Shown here piece after piece: positions 9,201 through 17,502 of a stretch of 64,000 bases of DNA (position 1 is its first letter; each line of letters starts with the position of its first letter). The position numbers and the translations under genes are program-made. Origin of the DNA: Pseudomonadota bacterium (GTDB taxonomy: Bacteria; Pseudomonadota; Alphaproteobacteria; Sphingomonadales; Sphingomonadaceae). The notes beneath the pieces were generated by a model, which searched no databases, was not told the DNA's origin, and worked only from the letters and a program-made list of their open reading frames with translations. The DNA lies in the NCBI GenBank assembly GCA_021849075.1, contig JAJZTH010000002.1:36607-100606 (forward strand). The letters are read 5' to 3'.

Positions 9201-9622
9201 ATTGGGGCCGCATTCTGGGCGGGGCGGGCGTTCTGGCGCTCGCCCTTGCCCTGGCATGGCTTTACGGTAACGCGCGATATGATGCCGGGAAGTCCGCCGG
9301 AACGCTGGCTGAAGCGGGGAAGTGGCAAAAGCGGGTGGACGAACAGTCCGCCCAGATCGCGGACCTTCGCGTCGCGAACGAACGCAAGGTCGCCCAGGCG
9401 ACGACACGCTATGTCGAGACGCGCGAACAGCTTCAGCCGATCATTGTCCAATCGAAGGAAAGGGTCCGGGAATATGCGGCAACACCTTCTGGCGCTGTCC
9501 AGTGCCTTGCTTCTGACCGCGTGCATGGGATCGACGCGAACGCCGCCGCCCTTGGCCTACAGCCCGCCCCCGCCGCCGACGGTGGCGACGCAACATTGCA
9601 CCCGGACGCCGATCCGCCGTAG
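9197..9622 (+). CDS. Rz-like i-spanin
   Basis: This 141-residue protein has one N-terminal membrane anchor (about residues 4-23) followed by a long charged helix (about 30-95) rich in alanine, glutamate, glutamine and arginine, typical of the inner-membrane subunit of a two-component spanin (Rz). Spanins fuse the inner and outer membranes in the last step of Gram-negative lysis. The start is GTG, overlapping the previous stop. The strongest support is the lipoprotein gene nested in another frame inside its second half, the classic Rz/Rz1 layout. Spanins share little sequence, so the call rests on topology and arrangement. Confidence 0.82.
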   Translation: MNWGRILGGAGVLALALALAWLYGNARYDAGKSAGTLAEAGKWQKRVDEQSAQIADLRVANERKVAQATTRYVETREQLQPIIVQSKERVREYAATPSGAVQCLASDRVHGIDANAAALGLQPAPAADGGDATLHPDADPP

Positions 9623-9737
9623 CGCAGACGGATCGCTGTCCAGCGCCCAGGCTGAAGGCGCCCTTCGCGACCGCGACGCCGATCTGGCGTTATGCGAAGC
9701 GAAGCGGAAGGCGGCGATAGACGGCTGGCCTGATTAG
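9474..9737 (+). CDS. Rz1-like o-spanin lipoprotein, nested in Rz frame
   Basis: This 87-residue protein begins MRQHLLALSSALLLTACMG, a short signal peptide with a lipobox (LTAC, acylated cysteine C17). A proline-rich stretch (PPPLAYSPPPPP) follows, as in Rz1. It starts inside the i-spanin gene in a different frame and runs 115 bases past its end, so both proteins use the same DNA for 149 bases. The mature lipoprotein would sit in the outer membrane and meet the i-spanin across the periplasm. The final ~35 residues form a charged helix with two further cysteines outside the lipobox. It is the last plus-strand gene of the prophage block. Confidence 0.82.
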   Translation: MRQHLLALSSALLLTACMGSTRTPPPLAYSPPPPPTVATQHCTRTPIRRSADGSLSSAQAEGALRDRDADLALCEAKRKAAIDGWPD

Positions 9738-9738
9738 A

Positions 9739-10032
9739 TCAGGCGGAAAGGTGACGACGGACCAGTTCGTCCGTTCGGGGGCGGGCCTTCCGCCCTTCGC
9801 GCAAGTTCTGGACGAAGCCGGGGTCGCCCAGCAAGTCCTTTCCGAACCCGCTGGCGGCGGTCCCGGTCGCGCAAAGATGCGCTTCGATCCAGTCCAATAG
9901 ATTGACCCGCACGCCCGCCTTGTGCGCCGCCACGAACGCGGATCGCAGTTCGCAATTGACCTGATCGAGCTGACGCCGCGCCGTCGCGCGGACGGCCTTC
10001 AGCCGTTCGATCTGTGAAAGGTGACTTTCCAT
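9739..10032 (-). CDS. Small phage protein with HTH-like C-terminus
   Basis: This 97-residue protein has an N-terminal helix (residues 1-40, coiled-coil-like, rich in R, Q, L). The C-terminal half pattern is WIEAHL...TGTAASGFGKDLLGDPGFVQNLREGRKARPRT. That matches a family of small alphaproteobacterial and phage helix-turn-helix proteins, whose signature is an FG...DPxFVxxLRxGRxxRxxT stretch, so DNA binding is likely but not proven. It is transcribed against the lysis genes and ends 2 bases after the last of them, so it could be a regulator or an accessory gene at the prophage end. The ATG at 10032 follows a terminator hairpin on the same strand. Confidence 0.6.
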   Translation of the reverse strand: MESHLSQIERLKAVRATARRQLDQVNCELRSAFVAAHKAGVRVNLLDWIEAHLCATGTAASGFGKDLLGDPGFVQNLREGRKARPRTDELVRRHLSA

Positions 10033-10071
10033 GCCGCTGAAATGAACGGGTCCGATGCCTGTAGGAAAGCG

Positions 10072-10106
10072 AAAAGGGGCGGCGCTACGGCGTGCGCCCC
10101 TTTTTT
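10072..10106 (-). terminator. Terminator hairpin between two minus-strand phage genes
   Basis: AAAAGGGGCG (10072-10081) and CGCCCCTTTT (10095-10104) form a perfect 10-bp stem around a 13-base loop, with T runs on both strands. It lies just past the stop of the minus-strand gene ending at 10085, so it most likely ends that transcript; it could also work for plus-strand transcripts. Confidence 0.75.
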
Positions 10107-10426
10107 GTTTCCGGCTGGGCGGCGATCCAAATCTTGTCCCCCGCCGGGGCGATGATCAGGACGCGGACGCGATCCTTCGTCCAGGCAATGATCGGGCACA
10201 TGACGACGATCTGTTCCGGGGGTTCCCATGCGTAGCGCGGCTGGGCTGAAAGGGTGACAGGTCGGTCCCTGAACCGGGTCCAGGTCGGGCGCTCGCGCTT
10301 CAGCACGTCGAGCTGTTGCCGGGTATAGGGTGAGCCTCCCACGGGCGTCCCTTCCCATGGGCTGATCTTCGAAGGCGTGATTTTCCGCACTATACCGCCG
10401 CTTTCAGGAAGTATGGTAACGCACAA
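10085..10426 (-). CDS. Hypothetical phage protein
   Basis: This protein of up to 113 residues is not recognised. It has no signal peptide or membrane segment. Its middle is rich in proline and arginine (SPYTRQQLDVLKRERPTW), and the C-terminal third is beta-strand-like (IVVMCPIIAW, RVRVLIIAP). The longest form starts at TTG (10426) behind a GAAGGG ribosome site; a GTG at 10390 is an alternative. GC and codon use match the prophage late genes, so it probably belongs to the prophage, but it could be cargo. Its stop codon lies inside the loop of the terminator hairpin. Confidence 0.5.
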   Translation of the reverse strand: MCVTILPESGGIVRKITPSKISPWEGTPVGGSPYTRQQLDVLKRERPTWTRFRDRPVTLSAQPRYAWEPPEQIVVMCPIIAWTKDRVRVLIIAPAGDKIWIAAQPETKKGRTP

Positions 10427-10611
10427 TTCCCTTCGCCCGCTCCAATTTTCTCAACGACGCGCATGTGCGCCATCACGTAAAACTCAAAAATCTGGGCTTC
10501 ATTGCTCGATGAACCGACATCCTGCACAAGGTTGCCGGTCGAGGCTATCATGGGTTTCGAAATCCGGGGCAACGCCTGGTTTCCAACGCGCGCTGATCTG
10601 GGCGCGTGGAT

Positions 10612-10620
10612 GGGGGGGGG
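10612..10620 (+). repeat. Nine-G homopolymer upstream of the nuclease gene
   Basis: There are nine guanines in a row, about 70 bases before the start of the putative restriction nuclease gene, within the gene-free stretch 10427-10690. No other long single-base run was noticed nearby. Runs of this length slip easily during replication and are used for phase variation in other bacteria. The rest of 10427-10690 holds no gene that I can support. Confidence 0.6.
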
Positions 10621-10690
10621 CGCGGCCTTGGTGTGCAATCAACCGGAACATATGAAATTCTCGTTCGAACGATGATAAGAGACGCCCAGT

Positions 10691-11516
10691 ATGACCTACC
10701 CCGAAAAGCTCCTTTGCCTCAGCATATTCGAACAACTGGTCCAGGCCATCAACAATGGCGAACTGATTGAGTCGGTCAGCAGCAAGGACAAGGAGTTTCA
10801 TTTTCAAAATTGGTTCGAGAAGCGGCTGAATGATGCGCGGCTGAATTTCGATCAGGGCGGTCGTAACGCCTATCCGGATTATGCACTTGTGCATTCGCCT
10901 GAAGGTTTTGAACTAAAGGCTCTCGCCTGGCCCGGGCGTGAGCGCGACTATGATTGCAACAGCCAGCTTCCCTCGGGGCTGCATAATGGACGGGCATATC
11001 TTTTATGTGTTTGGGCGCTATCCAGCCGACCTCAAACCATATGGCGCGGTCGACGGGGTCAAGCAGTATCCGATTGTCGACTTGGTCATGTGTCACGGCG
11101 ATTTTCTCAATTCCGATCATGATTACATCCACAAAAACAGGAATGTAAAAGGCTTCGGCAGCCACGGCGACATCATGATTCGGGACCGGAAAATGTATGT
11201 GGCGCCGACTCCCTTTGCGCTCACGGTCGGAACAACAGGTTTGAGAACGCTGATCTTGCCGGCTGACTGGCCTGTGGATGATCGCTTCCAGCTGGTCGGC
11301 GAATTGCGTCGAACAGCGGCTGACGAACTTGTCGTTGGCTATGCGTTCGATCTCAGGACCAACGAGATCACGGCGCAAAAGATACCGAACCCGCGCGCCG
11401 GAATATATCATGATTTTCGGGCTTATCGGGTGCGCACTGATGCGCCTGTGCCGGTTACGATGATAAGCGATGTTGTGCAGCCTTTGGACATCCCGCATCA
11501 CCATGGTGAGGCATGA
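10691..11516 (+). pseudogene. Putative PD-(D/E)XK restriction endonuclease, frameshifted
   Basis: Two overlapping frames read as one broken protein of about 274 residues. The first frame, from ATG 10691, holds a PD-(D/E)XK nuclease signature: D63 in YPDY, then E74 and K76 in FELK, after a helix that includes FHFQNWFEKRL. It continues to HNGR at about 10993. The sense then passes to the next frame as IFYVFGRYP and runs to the stop at 11516. One extra base in the GCATATC stretch (about 10994-10999) explains the break. As it stands, the first frame ends at 11122 with an unrelated tail. The gene ends in an ATGA overlap with a DNA methyltransferase, so it looks like the nuclease of a restriction-modification pair. 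A sequencing error or programmed shift cannot be excluded. Confidence 0.72.
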
Positions 11517-13633
11517 GCCTGACGCTTGATATGCGGGACGAGGGAAAGGCTGCAGACAGGGCGCGCGCGATAGAGGGATGTTTCCCGGTCGTCCCCATCA
11601 GCCAAATCGCAGAACGAGAAAGCTGGCGCAAAGAGCTTGGGCGCCCAATCTATCATATCCACAAATGGTGGGCGACCCGCCTGGGATCGGTGTTCAGGGC
11701 GATTGTTTTGGGCGCCGTTGCCGATGAAGCGACCGACATTTGGCAGGCATTTTATAACCGGCACGATTTTCGGGAGAAGGTCGTGCTTGATCCGTTCATG
11801 GGCAGCGGAACCAGCCTTGGCGAAGCCTTGAAGCTGGGATGTTCCGTGATCGGTTGCGACATCAATCCGGTCAGCACCTTTCTCGTCCGCCAAGCCCTGA
11901 CGCCTGTGAGCGAGACTGACTTGCGGGCGGCGTTCCAGTTGCTTGAGGACAAGATAAGCGCCGAGATCAGGCGCTATTACATGACTCGAGATCCCCAGAC
12001 CGGCGAGGAAATCCCCGTCCTGTACGCCTTTTGGGTCAAAGAGGTTCACACGCCGTCCGGTGAAGCTATCCCTCTCTTCTCAAACTATATTTTTTCCCGT
12101 GATGCTTATCCCAGGAAGAAGCCGAGAGCGCAAATTCTCTGCCCGGAATGCGCAGCGGTGTTTGCCGACCGCTATGACGCGACCAGCGTGGATTGCCCGT
12201 CGTGCGGAAGCACGTTTAATCCCCAGATCGGCCCGGCTTCGGGACAGCGAGTGACCGATAGGGCAGGGAATGTCTATCGGGTGAAGGACTTGCTCCCCGC
12301 CGACGGCTCCCCCCCATCGGAGCGCCTCTATGCTTTGATGGCTGTGCGCAAGGACGGAACAAAAATCTACCTCGCGCCGCAGGACTATGACTTCGCTCTC
12401 TATCGTGAAGCGTCCGAACGGCTGAAATATGAGCAGCTTCCCATACCCACTCTGGCTGTGCGGGCTGGTCATAACACGAACCAGGCCAGAGGATATGGCT
12501 TCACCAAATGGTCCGATTTCTTCAATGACAGGCACAAGCTCTGTCTTGGCCTGCTTCTGCGCGAAATTCTTGCGATCGCGGACGCACCGGTGCGGGAGCA
12601 GATGCTATGCCTCTTCTCCAGCACGCTGGAATTCAACAATCGATTTTGCAGCTTCAAGGGGGAAGGCACAGGTGCTGTTCGGCACATGTTTTCAAATCAT
12701 ATCCTGAAGCCTGAACGGACCCCATTGGAAAATAGCGTCTGGGGCACCGGGCGGGGCAGTGGCACCTTCTCTATGCTCTTTGAATCGCGATTGCTGCCGG
12801 CAAAACGCTATCTCGCAGCACCATTCGAAGTCGGGACGCAGGATTCTCTTTTCGAGAAGCAGCCGGCGCGCAGTCAGAAGGTTGTAGCGAGCGCACCCAT
12901 CGCTCCCGCTTTGGTCGATCAATGGCCGCCGGTCGATCAGGCGCAAACAGCCATGATCTTGAACGGGGACAGCGCGACGCTGCCGTTGCCCGATCGCTGC
13001 GTCGATGCGGTCGTGACCGATCCGCCCTATTTCGATTTCATCCACTATAGCGAGCTGAGCGATTTCTTCTTTGCATGGCTTTCGCCCATATTGTCATCCG
13101 ATCACGCATTTTTTGACAGACCCAATTCGAGCGACCCGGGCGAAGTTCAGCATAAGGAGGCTGATATTTTCGCTCATAATCTGGGAAGGGTGCTCGCTGA
13201 AAGCTGCCGTGTCCTGAAGGATGACGGCCCCCTTTGCTTTAGTTTCCACCATTCCCGAAGCGAGGGGTGGCGGGCGATTTATGAGGCGCTCCGTCAAGCG
13301 GGCTTCTCGGTTGTGGCCTCTCACCCGCTTCATTCCGAGTTGAGAGGGGCGAGTCCGAAATCGGCAGCGAAAGACCCGATCAGTCTGGACGCTGTGCTGG
13401 TATGCCGAAAGAGGGCGGTTGTCGGATCTGTCGACATTGCGGATGCGCAGATCATTGCCCGGTCGATGGCCAAGGCAGATGAATTGGTGTCGGGCGGGAT
13501 GACGATTTCATCATCGGATATATTCGTAATTGCGGCTGGAGAGTTATTGGCCGGGGCGGGAGATGTTTCACCGGACCAGTTTGAATCCCGTCTGGAAAAG
13601 CTGCGCGAAAAATTGCTGGCGATGACGGAATAA
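11513..13633 (+). CDS. DNA methyltransferase (DUF1156-like, DPPY motif)
   Basis: This 706-residue protein has an N-terminal HIHKWWATRLGSVFRA block (residues 48-63), close to the WWARRP signature of DUF1156-type DNA methylases. An AdoMet-binding motif I follows (DPFMGSGT, 93-100), and an INPVSTFLVRQAL helix. A CPEC...CPSC zinc ribbon starts at residue 210, and the catalytic DPPY of an N6-adenine or N4-cytosine methyltransferase is at 503-506. The long middle (240-480) probably recognises the target. It starts in an ATGA overlap with the broken nuclease gene, so the two were probably translated together. The frame is intact, so it may now act as a lone methyltransferase. Its base composition is AT-richer than both flanks, which suggests transfer. 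Target site and modified base cannot be told from sequence. Confidence 0.85.
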   Translation: MSLTLDMRDEGKAADRARAIEGCFPVVPISQIAERESWRKELGRPIYHIHKWWATRLGSVFRAIVLGAVADEATDIWQAFYNRHDFREKVVLDPFMGSGTSLGEALKLGCSVIGCDINPVSTFLVRQALTPVSETDLRAAFQLLEDKISAEIRRYYMTRDPQTGEEIPVLYAFWVKEVHTPSGEAIPLFSNYIFSRDAYPRKKPRAQILCPECAAVFADRYDATSVDCPSCGSTFNPQIGPASGQRVTDRAGNVYRVKDLLPADGSPPSERLYALMAVRKDGTKIYLAPQDYDFALYREASERLKYEQLPIPTLAVRAGHNTNQARGYGFTKWSDFFNDRHKLCLGLLLREILAIADAPVREQMLCLFSSTLEFNNRFCSFKGEGTGAVRHMFSNHILKPERTPLENSVWGTGRGSGTFSMLFESRLLPAKRYLAAPFEVGTQDSLFEKQPARSQKVVASAPIAPALVDQWPPVDQAQTAMILNGDSATLPLPDRCVDAVVTDPPYFDFIHYSELSDFFFAWLSPILSSDHAFFDRPNSSDPGEVQHKEADIFAHNLGRVLAESCRVLKDDGPLCFSFHHSRSEGWRAIYEALRQAGFSVVASHPLHSELRGASPKSAAKDPISLDAVLVCRKRAVVGSVDIADAQIIARSMAKADELVSGGMTISSSDIFVIAAGELLAGAGDVSPDQFESRLEKLREKLLAMTE

Positions 13634-13704
13634 GACAGTCTTTGGAGACGGAATGATTGGCGGGGCGGGGTGCATGGTCTTGGGACAGCGCTCCGTTGCC
13701 GCCG

Positions 13705-15009
13705 TCATGGCGACGGCAGCACCCGGGCGCGGCACTCGCCAAAGCCGATCGGTGTGAAGCCGTCGGCCAAAGCGCGTGCGCTCAACGTGATTTCGTCTCC
13801 ATCGCACAGGAAGCTGCGCTGTTCGCCATTGGGCAGCATCACCGGCGTCCTGCCGCCGTCCGTCAACTCCAGCAGACTGCCATAGCCATCGGGCGTTGGC
13901 GCCGAAATCGTGCCGGTGCCCAGAAGATCGCCGGGATTGAGATTGCACCCGTTCGACGCATGATGGGTCACGATCTGCGCGATCGTCCAGTACATGTTGC
14001 TGGCGGGGCCGGAACTCAGCCGCACCGGCGCGATGCCCTGATCCCGCATGGCGGCGGTGGACAAATGCACCTCCAGCGTGATCGCGAATGCGCCATGCGC
14101 CTGATCCTGCGGATCGAGAAGATAGGGCAGGATGGCTGGGTCGCCTTGCGGTCGTGGTGGCTGGGCGATGCGGAAAGGCGCCAGCGCTTCGCTGGTCACG
14201 ATCCAGGGCGATATGCTGCTATGGAAATTCTTGGCGAGGAACGGGCCGAGCGGCTGATATTCCCACGCCTGCATATCGCGGGCTGACCAGTCGTTGAGCA
14301 GGCTGAGACCGGCAATATGGTCGCTGGCCTGCGTGATCGGGATGGGCGTGCCCAGGGCGTTGCCCGGCCCGATCCACACGCCCATTTCCAGCTCATAATC
14401 CAGCCGTGCGCAGGGCGCGAACACAGGTGCGTCGGCATCGGGCATCTTGCGCTGACCCCGGGAGCGCACCATCGGGACACCGGATGGCCGGATCGAGGAG
14501 GCGCGGCCATGATAGCCGATCGGCACATATTTATAATTGGGCAGCAGCGGATTATCCGGTCGGAACAGCCGGCCGACATTGGTCGCATGATGAATGCCGA
14601 CGTAAAAGTCGGTATAGTCGCCGATGCGCGCGGGCAGATGCAGGACGCAGTCCTTCAGGGTGTGGAGCTTGCCTTCGACCTGCGCACGCGCATCCGGTGC
14701 CGACAACAAATCGGAGAGCTGTCGACGCAGCGCCCGGCGCAATGCCCCCGGTGCCGCCATCAGGCTGTTGAGCGCGGGTTCGCCACATAATGTAGCGGCA
14801 TCAGCCGGCAACAGCCCGGATTGTGCGCAGGCGGCGAGGTCCAGCACATGGTCGCCGATCGCGACGCCGATGCGTGCTGGCGCGTCGCCCGGTGAAAACA
14901 CGCCATAGGGCAGATTCTGGATCGGAAAATCGGCATGGCCATTGGCGCTGTCCACCCAGCTGGTGCGGGCGGGATCATGCGTCTCATCGGTGGTCCACCA
15001 GCGCGTCAT
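13705..15009 (-). CDS. fahA: Fumarylacetoacetase
   Basis: This 434-residue enzyme cleaves 4-fumarylacetoacetate to fumarate and acetoacetate, the last step of tyrosine breakdown. The family signatures are present: a [19 protein letters not shown] segment with the catalytic Asp/His, [12 protein letters not shown] with metal-binding glutamates, and [13 protein letters not shown]. The start ATG at 15009 overlaps the hmgA stop (ATGA on the minus strand), which places the conserved MTRWW N-terminus correctly; a longer upstream reading would lie inside hmgA. It is the last gene of the phhA-hppD-hmgA-fahA operon. The accessory island to its right in transcription order ends 71 bases beyond its stop. 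Confidence 0.95.
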   Translation of the reverse strand: MTRWWTTDETHDPARTSWVDSANGHADFPIQNLPYGVFSPGDAPARIGVAIGDHVLDLAACAQSGLLPADAATLCGEPALNSLMAAPGALRRALRRQLSDLLSAPDARAQVEGKLHTLKDCVLHLPARIGDYTDFYVGIHHATNVGRLFRPDNPLLPNYKYVPIGYHGRASSIRPSGVPMVRSRGQRKMPDADAPVFAPCARLDYELEMGVWIGPGNALGTPIPITQASDHIAGLSLLNDWSARDMQAWEYQPLGPFLAKNFHSSISPWIVTSEALAPFRIAQPPRPQGDPAILPYLLDPQDQAHGAFAITLEVHLSTAAMRDQGIAPVRLSSGPASNMYWTIAQIVTHHASNGCNLNPGDLLGTGTISAPTPDGYGSLLELTDGGRTPVMLPNGEQRSFLCDGDEITLSARALADGFTPIGFGECRARVLPSP

Positions 15010-16376
15010 GCCGCGTCCCCCGCCGCGTCGGGGAGGATGGCTTTGTGGAAACCCGACCAGCAATTATCATAATCCTGCTGCAATGAAGGCGTCTCCATCG
15101 CCCAGCGCGTGGGGCGGAAAATGTGACGGCTTTCGATCATGAAGGCCATGCTGTCCTCAATCTTGTGGGGCGATAATGTGGCGTCGACGGCCTGTCGGTA
15201 GGTGGCTGCGTCGGGACCATGGGCCGACATGCAATTGTGCAGGCTTACGCCGCCGGGGGAAAAGCCGCCCGCTTTGGCGTCATAGACGCCGTGGATCAGG
15301 CCCATAAATTCGCTCATGACGTTGCGGTGAAACCAGGGCGGACGGAAACTGTCTTCCGCCACCAGCCAGCGGGGCGGAAAGATAACGAAATCGATATTCG
15401 CCGTTCCGGCCGTGTCGCTCGGGCTGGTCAGCACGGTGAAGATGGACGGATCGGGATGGTCGAAACTGATCGACCCGATCGTGTTGAAGCGGCGCAGGTC
15501 ATAACGCACGGGGCAGAGATTGCCGTGCCAGGCGACGACGTCGAACGGGCTGTGATCGATCCGCGTGCGCCACAGCCCACCCTGGAACTTCTGGATGATC
15601 TCGCAGGGCTTTTCCACATCCTCGAATGCGGCGGATGGGGCTTCGAAATCGCGGGCATTGGCAAGGCCATTCGATCCGATCGGACCAAGGTCGGGCAGGC
15701 GAAAGGGCGCGCCGTAATTTTCGCAGACATAGCCCTGCGCGCTATTTTCCAGCAACTCCACCCGAAACCGCACGCCGCGCGGGATGAGCGCCACCTGCAA
15801 TGGCGCTACGTCCAATATGCCCATTTCGGTGACGATCCGCACGGCGCCCCGTTGGGGCAGGATCAGCATTTCGCCATCGGCATTGAAAAAGGCGCGGTCG
15901 ACCATCGACAGGCTGATCGCATAGCTATGCATGGCGCAGCCCATGGCGTCGGCCGGGTCGCCATTGCCGGCATAGGTGGTCAGTCCATCGACAAAGTCGC
16001 ATGGTTCGCCGGCAAGCGAGGGTGCGTCCCAGCGTAGCCGGTTGGGTGTGGGTGGAACCTGCGTGAACGGCCCGGACCGTAATCGCTCACCCTTGTCATA
16101 AGGCATGAAGGCCGGATGCGCAGCGCTGGGCCGCACACGATACAGCCAGCTACGGCGATTGTCTGCGCGCGGCGCGGTAAAGGCAGTGCCGGACAATTGC
16201 TCGGCATAGAGGCCAAAGGGCGCATGTTGCGGGGAATTGCGCCCTTCAGGCAGGGCGCCGGCAATGGCTTCGGTCGCGTGATGATTGCCAAAACCGGTCA
16301 GCATGGGCGGGCAGCCGTCAGCCGCCCCGCTCTGCGCAGGCGTCGACGGTGTCGGGTGAACGGACATATCCGCCAT
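15006..16376 (-). CDS. hmgA: Homogentisate 1,2-dioxygenase
   Basis: This 456-residue iron enzyme opens the ring of homogentisate to maleylacetoacetate. Signatures include the N-terminal [12 protein letters not shown] and [22 protein letters not shown] blocks, and the iron-site region [18 protein letters not shown] with its following [15 protein letters not shown], which supply the His/Glu/His ligands (residues about 345-385). The length fits the family. It is preceded by hppD (18 bases apart) and overlaps fahA by 4 bases. The ATG at 16376 has a GGAGAGG ribosome site. Loss of this enzyme usually gives brown pyomelanin pigment; nothing here suggests loss. Confidence 0.96.
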   Translation of the reverse strand: MADMSVHPTPSTPAQSGAADGCPPMLTGFGNHHATEAIAGALPEGRNSPQHAPFGLYAEQLSGTAFTAPRADNRRSWLYRVRPSAAHPAFMPYDKGERLRSGPFTQVPPTPNRLRWDAPSLAGEPCDFVDGLTTYAGNGDPADAMGCAMHSYAISLSMVDRAFFNADGEMLILPQRGAVRIVTEMGILDVAPLQVALIPRGVRFRVELLENSAQGYVCENYGAPFRLPDLGPIGSNGLANARDFEAPSAAFEDVEKPCEIIQKFQGGLWRTRIDHSPFDVVAWHGNLCPVRYDLRRFNTIGSISFDHPDPSIFTVLTSPSDTAGTANIDFVIFPPRWLVAEDSFRPPWFHRNVMSEFMGLIHGVYDAKAGGFSPGGVSLHNCMSAHGPDAATYRQAVDATLSPHKIEDSMAFMIESRHIFRPTRWAMETPSLQQDYDNCWSGFHKAILPDAAGDAA

Positions 16377-16394
16377 GCTCCTCTCCTGCCATTC

Positions 16395-17438
16395 TTATGC
16401 GTCGACAGTGATCACGCCGCGGCGAATCTGGTCCAGTTCGATCGATTCGAACAGCGCCTGAAAATTGCCGTTGCCAAAACCTTCATTGCCCTTGCGCTGG
16501 ATGATCTCAAAGAAGATCGGGCCGAACATCGGCTCGGTGAATATCTGGAGCAGCAGCCCTTCGCCATTGGCGACATCGCCGTCGATCAGGATGCGGTTGC
16601 GCCGCAGGCGCTCCAGATCCTCGCCATGTCCCGGCACGCGTTTGTCGACCAGCTCATAATAGGTTTCGATCGTATCCTGCAGGCGCACGCCGCGCGCGCG
16701 CAGCTTTTCGACCGTGGCGTAGATATCACCGGTGGTCAGGGCCAGATGCTGGATGCCTTCGCCATGATATTGGCGGATGAACTCCTCAATCTGGCTTTTG
16801 TCATCCTGACTTTCGTTCAGGGGAATGCGAATGGCGCTGTCGGGGGCAATCATCGCCTGGCTGAACAGGCCGGTCGCCTGCCCCTTGATGTCGAAATATT
16901 TCTGCTCCGAAAAGTTGAACAGCGTCTGGTAGAAGGCGCTCCAGACCCGCATCTGGCCCCGGCGAACATTGTGGGTCAGATGGTCCAGCAGGTCGAGGCC
17001 GACGCTGTTCGCCGTCTCCGCCGCGCGCCAGCCGGGATATTCGGCCCAGTCGGCATAGGGATCGACCCCGTCCTGCATGAAATAGAGGTAGGAACCGCCA
17101 ATCCCCAGAATGACGGTGTCATCCTCCTCTGTCGGCTTTGCGCCATGGTCGATCGCCCAGCGCATCGCCGCCTGCGGATCGGCAACGCGAAACGCCATGG
17201 CGCTGGCGGAGGGGCCATGTTCGCCGCGAAAGGCGGCGGCGCGGCCGGCATCATCGCGATTGAGCATCAAATTGATGCGGCCCTGCTTGTAACGGGTGAT
17301 ATTCTTGGTGGGGTGCCGGTGGGTCGGCACAAAGCCAAGCTGATCGAAATGGCGCGCCATGCTATCGGGATCGGGGGAGGTGAACTCCACAAATTCAAAG
17401 CCATTGAGGCCCAGCGGATTGTCGGTCGATACGGCCAT
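16395..17438 (-). CDS. hppD: 4-hydroxyphenylpyruvate dioxygenase
   Basis: This 347-residue enzyme turns 4-hydroxyphenylpyruvate into homogentisate using iron and O2. The C-terminal half carries the family marks: GIQHLALTTGDI with an iron-ligand histidine, LQIFTEPMFGPIFFEIIQRKG with the ligand glutamate, and the closing GFGNGNFQALFESIELDQ block. I chose ATG 17438 over an in-frame TTG six bases upstream because an AAGGGA site lies about 9 bases before the ATG. It lies 64 bases after phhA and 18 before hmgA, in one operon. Confidence 0.96.
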   Translation of the reverse strand: MAVSTDNPLGLNGFEFVEFTSPDPDSMARHFDQLGFVPTHRHPTKNITRYKQGRINLMLNRDDAGRAAAFRGEHGPSASAMAFRVADPQAAMRWAIDHGAKPTEEDDTVILGIGGSYLYFMQDGVDPYADWAEYPGWRAAETANSVGLDLLDHLTHNVRRGQMRVWSAFYQTLFNFSEQKYFDIKGQATGLFSQAMIAPDSAIRIPLNESQDDKSQIEEFIRQYHGEGIQHLALTTGDIYATVEKLRARGVRLQDTIETYYELVDKRVPGHGEDLERLRRNRILIDGDVANGEGLLLQIFTEPMFGPIFFEIIQRKGNEGFGNGNFQALFESIELDQIRRGVITVDA

Positions 17439-17502
17439 GATCAATGTCCCTTCAAAAGTGGCGGATGGAGTGCGGTAGAGTGGAGGGGGGCGGGGATCAG
17501 GA

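Noticed and set aside
1..9737. The block is a gene transfer agent rather than a prophage
   Set aside because: The DUF2460-DUF2163-NlpC/P60-gp15 order matches GTAs, but the attached holins, endolysin and spanins form a complete phage lysis cassette, and many ordinary prophages share this tail module.
10390..10638. 82-codon minus-strand open frame upstream of the nuclease gene
   Set aside because: No ribosome site, no recognised family and no matching codon pattern.
11513..13633. BREX or DISARM defence methyltransferase
   Set aside because: The helicase, phospholipase, BrxL/PglZ and other partners of those systems are absent; only one small broken nuclease lies next to it.
13634..13704. Prophage right attachment site
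   Set aside because: No repeat, tRNA or integrase lies here; without a strain lacking the island the junction cannot be fixed.
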